Below, one piece after another: positions 53,719-63,482 of a DNA stretch of 64,000 nt; position 1 is the first letter of the stretch; each line of letters opens with the position of its first letter. Origin of the DNA: JAFEDN01 sp963795715 (GTDB taxonomy: Bacteria; Pseudomonadota; Gammaproteobacteria; Coxiellales; Coxiellaceae). The position numbers and the translations under genes are program-made. The notes under the pieces were generated by a model. It saw only the letters and a program-made list of their open reading frames with translations, was not told where the DNA came from and did not search any database. The stretch spans positions 992,001 through 1,056,000 of the forward strand of contig CAWCIY010000002.1 in NCBI GenBank assembly GCA_963795715.1, in the 5' to 3' direction.

Positions 53719-55812
53719 ATGGAAATGCCGTATCGCCGTGTTAAACATCTATTAGAAAAAGAAACTGTTTTTTCTGCAATAAAACAAGCGATTCGCATGT
53801 TGCGACCGGATATTCAATGTAAAAATCCGGTTATGTTTGTGGTTGAAGTAGGCACTTTTCTTACCTTCTTATATATCATAGCCGCTCTGTGCAATCATTC
53901 AACCATAGTTCGGGTGGGGTATTTTATCAGCATTGATGTTTGGCTATTGCTCACTCTGCTATTCGCAAACTTTGCCACCGCTTTTGCAGAAGCGCGCGGA
54001 AAAGCGCAAGCTGATTCACTTCGTAAAGTAAAACGTCACATCATCGCCTCACGCTTAAATGACCAAGGCCAAATTGAAACTGTGTCCTCTGCTGAATTAA
54101 AAAAAAATGATCTGGTTGTGGTCATGGCAGGTCAACATGTTCCCGGTGATGGTGAAATTATCGAAGGATTTGCTTCAGTAGACGAATCAGCCATTACCGG
54201 CGAATCTGCACCCGTCATTCGAGAAGCAGGCGGCGATCGTTCCAGTGTTACCGGCGGCACTTTTGTGTTGTCTGATCGTATTGTGGTGCGTATTTGCAGT
54301 AATCCAGGAGAATCTTTTTTAGATAAGATGATTGCACTGGTGGAAGGAGCGATTCGTCAACGCTCTCCCAACGAAATTGCTTTAATGCTAGTTTTATCGG
54401 CTTTTTCGCTTATTTTCTTAATTGTGGTCATTCCACTTTGGGCTATGGCCAAAAATGCCGAGCTTTATATGACCACTTATTTACATGGTGCAGAAATCAA
54501 AAGCCTGGGTACAGACATACCTACACTGATTGCCTTATTAGTCTGCTTGATTCCAACCACCATTGGCTCTTTGCTTGCAGCCATTGGCATTGCTGGCATG
54601 GATAGAGCATTGCGCGCCAATATTATTGCTAAAAGCGGGGAATCGGTAGAAATGGCTGGAGATGTCGATGTAGTGATGTTAGACAAAACCGGGACTATTA
54701 CCATTGGCAATCGCAGCGCCACCGCTTTTTTACCCTTAGGAAAACATAGCGAGGAAGAATTAGCAAAATTAGCCGCATTGGCTTCTATTGCAGATCAAAC
54801 TCCTGAAGGCAAAAGTATTGTTAAATTATTTGAAAAAAACTATCAACAAACGATCATTGCACCAACAAATGCTAAATTTATTGCATTTTCTGCCCATACT
54901 CGCATGAGCGGGGTAGATTTAGCGGATGGCAATAAAATTCGTAAAGGAGCCTCAGACGCCATCGTGAAATGGGCGGAATTGAATCGTGGTTCAGCGTCTG
55001 AAGAATTAGCGCCATTGATTCAAAACATTGCCACGAAAGGTGCAACTCCTTTAGTGGTAGCCGACAATAATCAGATTGTTGGCATTGTGGTGTTAGAAGA
55101 TATTTTAAAACCACATATTCAAGAGCGTTTTAAAAGATTACGGCAAATGGGCCTTAGAACCGTTATGATTACCGGCGATAATCCCTTAACCGCAGCCGCC
55201 ATCGCCGCACAAGCCGGAGTGGACGATTTTCTTGCTGAAGCCACTCCAAAAACTAAACTGGATTATATCCGCTCCGAACAAGCTGCAGGAAAATTGGTAG
55301 CCATGATGGGAGATGGCACCAATGACGCCCCTGCCCTGGCGCAAGCTGACGTAGCCGTGGCTATGAACGCTGGAACCCAAGCTGCTAAAGAAGCCGCCAA
55401 TATGGTGGATTTAGACAGTGATCCGACCAAAGTGATTGAAGTCGTTGAAATCGGCAAACAGTTATTGATAACTCGTGGCGCACTGACTACATTTTCTATT
55501 GCCAACGACGTCGCTAAATATTTTGCGATTATTCCTGCGCTGTTCGCCAGCACTCTGCCCTGGCTGAAAATAATGGATGTGATGCGGTTGCACTCTCCCA
55601 CCTCAGCCATTCTTTCCGCAGTGATTTTTAATGCTTTAATTATTCCAGCGTTGATCCCCATCGCTTTAAAAGGTGTGCGCTATCGCAGCTTGGGAGCAGA
55701 TGCGTTATTACGAAAAAATTTATTAATCTGGGGTTTGGGTGGCCTTATCGTACCATTTATCGGAATTAAATTAATCGATTCGATTTTAACTTTCTTGCAT
55801 TTAGCGAGTTAG
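53719..55812 (+). CDS. kdpB: K+-transporting ATPase subunit B (P-type ATPase)
   Basis: 697 residues, the ATP-hydrolysing subunit. Phosphorylation motif MLDKTGTIT (near residue 310), actuator TGES (ITGESAPV), hinge MMGDGTNDAPALAQADVAVAM and MITGDNPLTAAAIA are all present. ATG 53719 is restored by the MITE target duplication and now has a GGGAG sequence 6 nt upstream that belongs to the MITE end. The normal kdpA-kdpB distance has grown by 206 bp; otherwise the protein looks fully functional. Confidence 0.96.
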   Translation: MEMPYRRVKHLLEKETVFSAIKQAIRMLRPDIQCKNPVMFVVEVGTFLTFLYIIAALCNHSTIVRVGYFISIDVWLLLTLLFANFATAFAEARGKAQADSLRKVKRHIIASRLNDQGQIETVSSAELKKNDLVVVMAGQHVPGDGEIIEGFASVDESAITGESAPVIREAGGDRSSVTGGTFVLSDRIVVRICSNPGESFLDKMIALVEGAIRQRSPNEIALMLVLSAFSLIFLIVVIPLWAMAKNAELYMTTYLHGAEIKSLGTDIPTLIALLVCLIPTTIGSLLAAIGIAGMDRALRANIIAKSGESVEMAGDVDVVMLDKTGTITIGNRSATAFLPLGKHSEEELAKLAALASIADQTPEGKSIVKLFEKNYQQTIIAPTNAKFIAFSAHTRMSGVDLADGNKIRKGASDAIVKWAELNRGSASEELAPLIQNIATKGATPLVVADNNQIVGIVVLEDILKPHIQERFKRLRQMGLRTVMITGDNPLTAAAIAAQAGVDDFLAEATPKTKLDYIRSEQAAGKLVAMMGDGTNDAPALAQADVAVAMNAGTQAAKEAANMVDLDSDPTKVIEVVEIGKQLLITRGALTTFSIANDVAKYFAIIPALFASTLPWLKIMDVMRLHSPTSAILSAVIFNALIIPALIPIALKGVRYRSLGADALLRKNLLIWGLGGLIVPFIGIKLIDSILTFLHLAS

Positions 55813-55824
55813 TGGAGTTAGATA

Positions 55825-56718
55825 ATGATGAAAGAAATAGTGAAAAAAAGCCTAATTTTATTAGCATTTGCTATTTTGATTTGTGGCGTGATTTATCCAC
55901 TGGTTTTATGGAGTTTTGGCGCTATTTTTTTTCCATTTCAGGCGAAGGGAAGTTTAATCATAAACAAGCAGGGAAAAATAGTAGGATCTAAACTGATCGC
56001 GCAGGCATTCAATCAAGACAAATATTTTCAACCACGGCCTTCTGCAGCAAATTACGATGCCTCTGCATCCGCATCATCCTCGCTTGCAGCTTCCAATGAA
56101 GCATTGCGTGAACGAATTATTAAAAATATCGCAGGAGAACTTGCAGGCCCCGATCTGCTAAATTGGTTTAAAGAAAATCGTTTCCAAGGTAACAATGGCA
56201 TTGTAGCGCAATGGGCTCGCTTGCATCCGAATCTCGCAGTCGTCTGGATAAAAGCAGATTCCGGACATCAAAAAGTTTTCAACGATTGGCTACAAAAAAA
56301 CCCTCAATTTCAAACCAGTAAACCACAAGATCAAGCCATTATGTTTTTTTGGGATTTTTCACAAAAAAATCCAGGACAATTTCCATTGGCTAGCGACACC
56401 GATATTCAAGTTAATTTTTTCGAAATGTGGCTGCAAGACCATCCGGGAGTGCGACTACAAACTATACCGGCGGATATGATCACCACCTCTGCCTCTGGTT
56501 TAGACCCGGATATCACTTTAGAAAACGCCGAATATCAGCTCAATCGGGTTGCCAGTCGCTGGGCTATCATTCTGAATCGCGACCCCAAAGAAATTCATCA
56601 GGAAATCCATACCCTGCTACTTAAAAACGCCCACGCTCCTTTTGCCGGACTCGCCGGAGAGAAACTAGTGAATGTTTTAGAAATTAATTTGTTGTTGCAA
56701 CAGCGATATCATTCCTAA
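55825..56718 (+). CDS. kdpC: K+-transporting ATPase subunit C, extended form
   Basis: 297 residues against about 190 in E. coli. The N-terminal membrane anchor (LILLAFAILICGVIYPLVLW), FQAKGSLI, FQPRPSAANYDASASASSSL and the C-terminal DMITTSASGLDPDITLENAEYQ (in parts), AGLAGEKLVNVLEINLLLQ are typical. The extra 105 or so residues lie between them (about 100-205): a soluble insertion with WFKENRFQGNNGIVAQWA and WLQKNPQF. Longer KdpC forms are known in other bacteria, but the role of the insert is unclear. Confidence 0.92.
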   Translation: MMKEIVKKSLILLAFAILICGVIYPLVLWSFGAIFFPFQAKGSLIINKQGKIVGSKLIAQAFNQDKYFQPRPSAANYDASASASSSLAASNEALRERIIKNIAGELAGPDLLNWFKENRFQGNNGIVAQWARLHPNLAVVWIKADSGHQKVFNDWLQKNPQFQTSKPQDQAIMFFWDFSQKNPGQFPLASDTDIQVNFFEMWLQDHPGVRLQTIPADMITTSASGLDPDITLENAEYQLNRVASRWAIILNRDPKEIHQEIHTLLLKNAHAPFAGLAGEKLVNVLEINLLLQQRYHS

Positions 56719-57332
56719 TACTCTACTTTTGCTTAATTGGAAAAAATTATTTGTTAAAATCAGCTATTCTGCTTGAAAATTAAAAATACTATTATAATCC
56801 TAAATTCTGCAGTTGCCACCTACTGCGAAGACCTATTACACTGAATCTTGAGTCTTTTTTGTGAATTTTTTCCTTCACCGGTATCCCCGCTAATCACATA
56901 CCACACATAAAGAATTTGTTACCAATCGTTAATTGGCGCTAACCCGCCGCGCAAGCACATTTTAGCGTTTTCTTTTAGCCACATTGACTTGCTTTTAATT
57001 CCAGTTATTTTGATTTAATTCCCACATTCCTGCGATCTTCTTAAAAATTTCTTAATTTAAATTGCCTTAAAAATCAAATCGATAATAAAACTTGGCGCTT
57101 GTTAAATGTTCCATAGGACTGGATATTTTTCTGAAAAAACATAGCAGATAGCAATAATTGCGCAAATAGAAATCAGAAATGGTGATGCTCGTTCCAAATT
57201 AGCTCAATTAAATTCAGAATCTTTTAAAAGATCGCAGGAATATGGGTTAATTATTTAGTATTTTTAATAATTCCTTAATAATATGCAAATATCATGTAAA
57301 AAATATAAAATCACGAGTTACAGAGGTTAAAA
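56719..57332. other. Intergenic region containing the family D MITE
   Basis: 614 bp with no supported gene. It contains the complete family D element at 57021-57252. The region before it has no recognisable features. An AT-rich sequence at 57260-57330 should carry the promoter of the gene at 57333. Confidence 0.5.
57021..57252. mobile_element. Family D MITE, copy 2
   Basis: 232 bp with ends CCCACATTCCTGCGATCTT and its complement (one mismatch). A perfect 6-bp direct repeat, TTAATT, flanks it (57015-57020 and 57253-57258). There is no coding potential inside. The terminal sequences match copy 1 at 33530-33870. Confidence 0.75.
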
Positions 57333-59630
57333 ATGTATAAAAATTATGAATTTAAATCTTCAGATCTCACTCTAAAAACTTCAATTTCAACTAATGAATC
57401 TTCTGAGATTGCATTAGAAGAAAAAAAGAGTGAACGACTGCCTTCTTCAATTTCTTCAGAATTAGCGGAGGCAAGTGGTTCTTTGTTACCAGATAGTTTT
57501 ACGTTACGTAATGTCGGTCTACAGTTTTCTGAAGACAGTAAAAAAGAAGAAAAATCCTCTGAATTAGATTTAGAGTTATCCAAATTGGATCAATTGAAAA
57601 GTCGTTTTGGAGAACTCGGTGCTTTAACAATCCGTTTTAATATTGGCCAAAGCCAAAGAGTAGGACTATTACAACAAATTGCTAGAGAAGATTATGCAAC
57701 TAATCCGGTAGAAAAACCTGCGAAAGGACGCGATCAAGCTGATTTATTTGCTATCGATTCTAAAGCTTCACATGTCCGAACTACTACTAGATTACTAGAA
57801 AAATTTGCTCATCACCCTTTGGGTAAAGGAAAAGTGCTTAATGAAAGGGCCCAGCCTCTGATTCATGTAAATTCTGAAAATTTACGAGGTGAGCTAGGTA
57901 TGTGGGATACTATGCATTCAGGAGTATTGGGAACCGGCATTAATTTAGCATTTCAACTGAAAACACAAGGTTTTATATATATTATCCACCCCACAGGCAT
58001 GGATGAGAAGGAACATTCTGAAGTAAGTAAAGAATTAAAATCCGGATTATTTGAGATAATAACTACCCAAGAAGGAACTACCGTTAAGACTCATTCAGGT
58101 CATGTTTTAGAAACAAATTCTATCAGTACTCTTAAAATTGATATAGATGCAAAGAAAACATACCAAAAAAATGGGATTGTAGTGAATTCAGGAAAAACTA
58201 CCGCTCCTTTGGGCTGGATTCTTCACAAAGGTGGGAAAGTTGTACCTGACGATCAAACCGACCATCTGATTCGTACGATTCGCATTGCCAAAGGCGGATT
58301 TCATGGTTTAACTAAAGACCAACAAGCTTTATTACAATCAGGTTTGTTACAAAATAACGGTTTTGGTCTTTTTACTCAAAATCAAGCATTCAATGCAATG
58401 CAAACTATTTTTACCTCATTAGAAAAAGAATTTAGCTTTGATTCATCACCTTTGTTGCCACAAAAGAAACTGCAATCGATATACAAGGAGATAGGAAAAC
58501 AGATGATGCAAACCGATCTTGTGGAAGATTTCTTAACTGGGGCGCTGATTACTGAAATGATTCAATCACTGAGGGTAACTCAACCGGAGAGCGAACGAAC
58601 CAGTTTGCCAAAAAGATTCACCAATTCATTTAAAGTGACTTTGAACAATGCAAAAGCCATCGCTCAAACTTATGATATGAAAACCAAAGAAGGCCGTTCA
58701 ATCTTAAAAATGCATGAAGATCAACCCTCGCGTTCGCCAGATTCCACATTACTCGATTATCGTGTCAATGGCGATTTGATCAACCCGGCATTGACCAATC
58801 CAAAACACGCAGCTGCTTTATTATCAACCGGCATATTAGTGGCAGAACAAATGATGTTGGAACAATTATTGCGAGACGCGTGCAAACATGGTAATAATCA
58901 TCCTAACGCTATCGCTTTAAGAGAAATTCTGCAAAGTAGCAGCAAAGAAGGAGAATTAATATATAAACAATTAATTGACATGGCAAATAGGTTGCAGAAA
59001 AATGCAAAGGGTCCAATTCTAGGCTTACAATTTCCAGCATGCGAACCTATTGTGGCTAAGTTGCGAAGCGCGCTCAACTTTGATCGTCCAGCTACAATAA
59101 GTAGTTCATTTATTTCCAGGATGGGATATAAACAATATGATCTAGTATCAGCTGCTTCAGAACTTTATTCGGCAGACGAAAAAACAGCCACTTTGGTTCT
59201 AGGAAAGATGCGAAAAGATAAGAATCTGGAAGCAGGTTTAAGAAATCTATATCTAATCGGAGAGAAGTTACAGGATCTAAAAAGCATTTCGGCGCGCCCT
59301 GAATCATCAAGGGGTATTAACGCTGGTATATTACCGGTAATTGGAATATTAGCCCCTAGTTTGCATACAGAATTAGCCAAAAGACCTTCTGCACCCACTT
59401 TTAGCTCATCGAATGAGCCCACTGATTCACAATCTATATTAAGAACACAAGCGGACATTGAGGCTTCAGCTTTGAAGGAAGCGCACAACTTAATGAAACC
59501 GAGTACAGCGCCTGCAGTAACTTCAGAAAACGGATCGTGGGAATTTTTTAGAAAAAATCGCCGAGCAATCGCTGTAGCTATAGTAGGGGTAACTACCGCA
59601 GTAATCGGCAGCGCAAGCCTTCTTTCTTAA
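57333..59630 (+). CDS. Large protein of unknown function, effector-like
   Basis: 765 residues; I recognise no domain. It starts with a Ser/Glu/Leu-rich, low-complexity region of about 80 residues (SSDLTLKTSISTNESSE), continues with a mixed alpha/beta region (HVNSENLRGELGMWDTMHSG; GFIYIIHPTGMDEKE, near 190-225) and a helical C-terminal half, and ends with a hydrophobic segment (AIAVAIVGVTTAVIGSASLL). No signal peptide is seen. The size, absence of recognisable homology and tail anchor-like C-terminus fit a translocated effector that attaches to host membranes. It splits kdpFABC from kdpD. Confidence 0.6.
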   Translation: MYKNYEFKSSDLTLKTSISTNESSEIALEEKKSERLPSSISSELAEASGSLLPDSFTLRNVGLQFSEDSKKEEKSSELDLELSKLDQLKSRFGELGALTIRFNIGQSQRVGLLQQIAREDYATNPVEKPAKGRDQADLFAIDSKASHVRTTTRLLEKFAHHPLGKGKVLNERAQPLIHVNSENLRGELGMWDTMHSGVLGTGINLAFQLKTQGFIYIIHPTGMDEKEHSEVSKELKSGLFEIITTQEGTTVKTHSGHVLETNSISTLKIDIDAKKTYQKNGIVVNSGKTTAPLGWILHKGGKVVPDDQTDHLIRTIRIAKGGFHGLTKDQQALLQSGLLQNNGFGLFTQNQAFNAMQTIFTSLEKEFSFDSSPLLPQKKLQSIYKEIGKQMMQTDLVEDFLTGALITEMIQSLRVTQPESERTSLPKRFTNSFKVTLNNAKAIAQTYDMKTKEGRSILKMHEDQPSRSPDSTLLDYRVNGDLINPALTNPKHAAALLSTGILVAEQMMLEQLLRDACKHGNNHPNAIALREILQSSSKEGELIYKQLIDMANRLQKNAKGPILGLQFPACEPIVAKLRSALNFDRPATISSSFISRMGYKQYDLVSAASELYSADEKTATLVLGKMRKDKNLEAGLRNLYLIGEKLQDLKSISARPESSRGINAGILPVIGILAPSLHTELAKRPSAPTFSSSNEPTDSQSILRTQADIEASALKEAHNLMKPSTAPAVTSENGSWEFFRKNRRAIAVAIVGVTTAVIGSASLLS

Positions 59631-59655
59631 GCTGTTTTGATACATTCTAGGATGC

Positions 59656-59686
59656 AAAAAAAATCCAGCTAGTCCAAACTAGCTGG
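59656..59686 (-). terminator. Terminator of kdpD
   Basis: A perfect 9-bp stem (CCAGCTAGT/ACTAGCTGG, 59665-59673 and 59678-59686) with a 4-nt loop, followed on the minus strand by A then T8. It lies 36 bp beyond the kdpD stop at 59723. Confidence 0.8.
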
Positions 59687-59722
59687 AGGCTAAAAACCCA
59701 AAAAATTGGCAATCTCTTCTGC

Positions 59723-62401
59723 TTATGATTCTTCTTTTTTTAATGGGATGCGAATTATAAATCTGGCTCCGCCTTTTGGCTTGTTTTCTGCGGCAATTTC
59801 GCAGCCATGGGCTTGTAAAATTGCTCGACAAATCGCTAAACCTAAACCCACTCCAGGTATGTCATGCCCTTCTTCACCACGAATAAATTTTTCAAATATT
59901 TTTTCTTCCATTCCTATTGGCAGACCAGGGCCATTGTCTTCTATATAAATTAGAACGGTTTGATTTTGTTTTTCTGCTGATATCTGCACTACACTCCCGG
60001 GTGGAGTATACTCGCTGGCGTTTTCTAATAAATGATAAAATACTCGTTTCATTAAAACCGGATCAAAGTGGATTAACGGAAAATCTGCAGGAATTTGTAA
60101 AACCACGCGATGATGCACCAAAAATAACTGACTGGCTTGCAGTGCTTTTTTAACAATTTTATGAAGGTCACACCATTGCTTATTGAGTTCAATATCACCC
60201 AGTTGCAATCGAGTAATATCCAGTAAATTGCTTACAAGGCTATGCATCCGCATTGTACGAGTATGAATGGATTGCAGCAATTCCTTGCTGCTGCTCAACT
60301 CCGAATTATTCAACAAGCTATTAGTCATTTTTAAAACTTTGGTCAGAGGTGGATACAAAGCCCGTGATATCGAGCTTAACACGGCATCTCTTAAACGTTC
60401 CGATTCCATGGCTAATAAACCATCCCGGGCCACAGTAATATAATGCAAATGCTCCAAAGATAAAGCTACTTGCGCGCAAAATGTATCCAGTAGACGCTGC
60501 TGTTCCGGAAGTGACAGCTGTTGCAAATGACTGGGCAAAATCGCTAATACCCCACGGACACTGATGGGAGCTCTTAATGGCAAATAAAGTAAAGGGTTCA
60601 CTGCAAGCGTTTGAGTTCCTGCGCCCGCCGATTGACCATTTTCAAAAACCCACTGCGCAATGGTTAAATCAATAGGGATTTGAGCAGTATGTTCAGCAAA
60701 AGCCATCAGCTGTAAGCGATGTTTATCATCCGGCAATAATAACCAAACTTTGGCTTTGAAAACACGTTGTAAATGGCGTATGCCGATCTCAATGACCTGA
60801 GGAATCGTCAAAGCTGTAGTTAATTCCTTGCTGAGTTGATTCACTTGGCTGGTGCGTCTTTCTCGATGAATAGCAATTTTAAGTTGATAACGCAAATTAG
60901 CGGATAAATTGCTGATGATCATAGCCACCGCCAACAACACTGCAAAAGTAATCAAATATTGCGAAGTAGCAATTAGAAATGACCAACGCGGCGGCACAAA
61001 ACAAAAATCGAATAATCCTAGACTGACACATGAACTGATCATCCCAGGTCCGCGACCAAAACGCGTTGCAATGACCGCCACTCCAAGTAAATAAAGCATG
61101 GCAATATCTGAAAGACTTAAGTAATCAAACAATCCTATTCCTAGGACTGTTACTAAAATGCATGTAAACAGGCCCCAAAAATATCCGGGCCAATAAGTCT
61201 TAGAGGGCGCCTCAAACTTAAAACCAGAAACAGTACTTTCCTTGTCATCTAAAACAGTTTCTGGGGTACGCTCAACAACAAAAACATCCATATCTAAGGA
61301 TTGTGCAGTTAAAATGTCAGGCAGACTGGGTAGAAAAAACCGGGACAGTTTGGAGCGATTGGGTTTGCCAACAATAATTTTATTAATATTATGAGTTCTG
61401 ACAAATTGCACTAAAATCTCAGCCAGATTACCACCTGCTAATAGACTGGTCTCTGCTCCCAATTCTTGGGCAAATTTTAAATTTTTTAAAATCTGATCAC
61501 GCTTGTTTTTAGATAGGCGTTGCAATTTTGGAGTTTCAATATAAACTGCAAACCAATCCGCACGTAAGTTAGTCGCAATGCGAAAAGCTTTACGGATTAT
61601 GTTTTTGCTGCTGGTTTCAGGCCCTACACAAACCAATAAACGATCTTTAACCTGCCAAATGCGTTTTATCGCTTGATCTTCGCGATATTCACGCATTTGG
61701 ATATCTACTCGATCAGCCATTCGCCGTAAAGCCAATTCTCTTAATGCAATCAGATTTCCTTTACGAAAAAAATTTTTGACTGCAAATTGAATTTGTTCCG
61801 GAACGTATACTTTCCCTTGCTGCAATCGAGTAATCACTTCGTCGGGGGGTAAGTCAACTAATTTGACTTCGTCAGCATTATTAAACAAACGATCAGGGAA
61901 AGTCTCTGAAATCTTTATTCCGGTAATATGCGCGACAATATCAGAGATACCTTCTAAATGCTGCACATTAACAGTGGTATAAACATCCATGCCTGCGTTC
62001 AATAATTCTTCTACATCTTGCCACCGTTTGGTATGACGGCAACCGATTGCGTTAGTATGAGCCAGTTCATCTATCAAAATAACAGCTGGTTTTCTGGCAA
62101 GTGCAGCATCTAAGTCAAATTCTTGCAGTATTCGGCCATGATATTCAATTTTTTTGGTAGATAAAATTTCTAATCCGGTTAATAATTCAGCGGTTTCAAT
62201 TCGTCCATGCGTTTCAATAAATCCCACTACTACGTCGATATTTTGCATGTGCAAAGCACGTGCTTCAGTTAACATGGCAAAGGTTTTCCCTACTCCTGCA
62301 CAGGCGCCAAAGAAAATTTTAAGCCGGCCTTTTTTTAGTTTCGATTGCTTTTCAGTTATTTTGTGCAGTAGTTCATCAGGATTAGGACGTTTTTCCGCCA
62401 T
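59723..62401 (-). CDS. kdpD: Sensor kinase KdpD lacking the phosphoacceptor histidine
   Basis: 892 residues, full length. In order: KdpD domain with Walker A GACAGVGKTFAML (about 32-44), a universal stress-like domain (250-375), four membrane segments of DUF4118 (400-500), a GAF region (530-650), a HisKA-like helix pair and an HATPase domain. The ATPase boxes are intact (ENASEYTPPGS; EDNGPGLP; GVGLGLAIC). In the H box the usual S-I-S-H-(D/E)-L-R-T-P-L reads SISRALYPPL, so the His is replaced by Arg680 and the flanking Asp and Arg are also lost. It can bind ATP but should not autophosphorylate. No kdpE is next to it. It follows the hydrolase gene by 8 bp. Confidence 0.93.
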   Translation of the reverse strand: MAEKRPNPDELLHKITEKQSKLKKGRLKIFFGACAGVGKTFAMLTEARALHMQNIDVVVGFIETHGRIETAELLTGLEILSTKKIEYHGRILQEFDLDAALARKPAVILIDELAHTNAIGCRHTKRWQDVEELLNAGMDVYTTVNVQHLEGISDIVAHITGIKISETFPDRLFNNADEVKLVDLPPDEVITRLQQGKVYVPEQIQFAVKNFFRKGNLIALRELALRRMADRVDIQMREYREDQAIKRIWQVKDRLLVCVGPETSSKNIIRKAFRIATNLRADWFAVYIETPKLQRLSKNKRDQILKNLKFAQELGAETSLLAGGNLAEILVQFVRTHNINKIIVGKPNRSKLSRFFLPSLPDILTAQSLDMDVFVVERTPETVLDDKESTVSGFKFEAPSKTYWPGYFWGLFTCILVTVLGIGLFDYLSLSDIAMLYLLGVAVIATRFGRGPGMISSCVSLGLFDFCFVPPRWSFLIATSQYLITFAVLLAVAMIISNLSANLRYQLKIAIHRERRTSQVNQLSKELTTALTIPQVIEIGIRHLQRVFKAKVWLLLPDDKHRLQLMAFAEHTAQIPIDLTIAQWVFENGQSAGAGTQTLAVNPLLYLPLRAPISVRGVLAILPSHLQQLSLPEQQRLLDTFCAQVALSLEHLHYITVARDGLLAMESERLRDAVLSSISRALYPPLTKVLKMTNSLLNNSELSSSKELLQSIHTRTMRMHSLVSNLLDITRLQLGDIELNKQWCDLHKIVKKALQASQLFLVHHRVVLQIPADFPLIHFDPVLMKRVFYHLLENASEYTPPGSVVQISAEKQNQTVLIYIEDNGPGLPIGMEEKIFEKFIRGEEGHDIPGVGLGLAICRAILQAHGCEIAAENKPKGGARFIIRIPLKKEES

Positions 62402-62409
62402 GAAAATTC

Positions 62410-63384
62410 CTAGTGGATCGTATTCAAAAACGGTAATAATGCTTGATAAAACGCCTCCGGTTGTTCAATATGCGGGATATGCCCGGCATTCGCAATTGGG
62501 ATAAGACGAGCATGCGGTATTTCAGCAGCCGTTTGTTTACCTAACTTTGGATAATTGCCCAATTGATTGCCCACCGAAGGAGGCGCCCAATTTTTGGCGA
62601 TAACGGTTCTATCCAGTTGCCCAATTATCAATAAAGTAGGAACCTGTAAATATTTAAATTCATAAAGCACCGGCTGAGTAAAAACCATGTCCGACAATAA
62701 AGCTGAATTCCAGGCAATTTTTTGATAATTGGCACTGCTGAGCAAATCTGTATTAATCCACCGCGCATATTCCGGCTTCCAGGCGCCATGATAATAACTG
62801 GTAATTTGATATTGTTTTACAGTGTCCGGTGTTTGCTTTAATTCTTGCTGATATAGCTCATCTACAGAATGATACGGAATATAAAGCTTCCAATCTTCCA
62901 ACCCAATTGGATTTTCTAACACCAGAGCGGCTGTTTGGTCAGGGTACATCAGCACAAAGCGGGTCGCCAACATCCCGCCCATGGAATGACCTATCACAAT
63001 TACTTTAGAAATATGTAAAAAATTCAATAAACCATGCGTATTGTTAGCCAAAGTTTGAAAAGTAAATTGATAATGTTCAGGCTGAGAAGATCGGCCAAAA
63101 CCGATTTGGTCAGGCACAATAACCCGATAGCCGTTACTACTTAAAAAACGGATGACTCCTTCCCAATAACGGCCATTAAAATATTTACCATGTAATAATA
63201 AAATGATTTTTCCATTGGGGTTTTGAGGCTTAACATCCATATAAGCCATCTTTAAAGATTGATTTTGACTTTGAAAATTAAAATAAGAAACAGGATAAGG
63301 GTATGGAATTGCTTCAACAGCAAAACAACAGGGTGAAAAAGTAACCAGTAAACACAACAAAAATTTTTGTAAAGTTCTTTTCAT
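62410..63384 (-). CDS. Secreted alpha/beta hydrolase
   Basis: 324 residues with a signal peptide (LQKFLLCLLVTFSPCCFA, cleavage near CFA; the C may be lipidated). The fold motifs are LLLHGKYFNG (oxyanion loop), the nucleophile elbow GHSMGG, an acid in IIGQLDRT and the catalytic His in AGHIPHIEQPE. It likely acts in the periplasm or is exported. The substrate (ester or lipid) is unknown. It is the upstream partner of kdpD in a two-gene unit. Confidence 0.88.
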   Translation of the reverse strand: MKRTLQKFLLCLLVTFSPCCFAVEAIPYPYPVSYFNFQSQNQSLKMAYMDVKPQNPNGKIILLLHGKYFNGRYWEGVIRFLSSNGYRVIVPDQIGFGRSSQPEHYQFTFQTLANNTHGLLNFLHISKVIVIGHSMGGMLATRFVLMYPDQTAALVLENPIGLEDWKLYIPYHSVDELYQQELKQTPDTVKQYQITSYYHGAWKPEYARWINTDLLSSANYQKIAWNSALLSDMVFTQPVLYEFKYLQVPTLLIIGQLDRTVIAKNWAPPSVGNQLGNYPKLGKQTAAEIPHARLIPIANAGHIPHIEQPEAFYQALLPFLNTIH

Positions 63385-63482
63385 AGCTATAATTTGCCAT
63401 GAAATGACATTTGAAGCAATGCTTTATGAAGGAAGACCCACTCCCAAGGAGAGCACAGCTCGCTTGGGTCGCCGTTCTGCTC

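Noticed and set aside
53498..53719. 73-codon open frame between kdpA and kdpB
   Set aside because: It lies almost wholly in the MITE; its start is inside kdpA and it has no independent coding character.
55263..55661. 132-codon minus-strand ORF opposite kdpB
   Set aside because: Shadow of the well-conserved kdpB frame.
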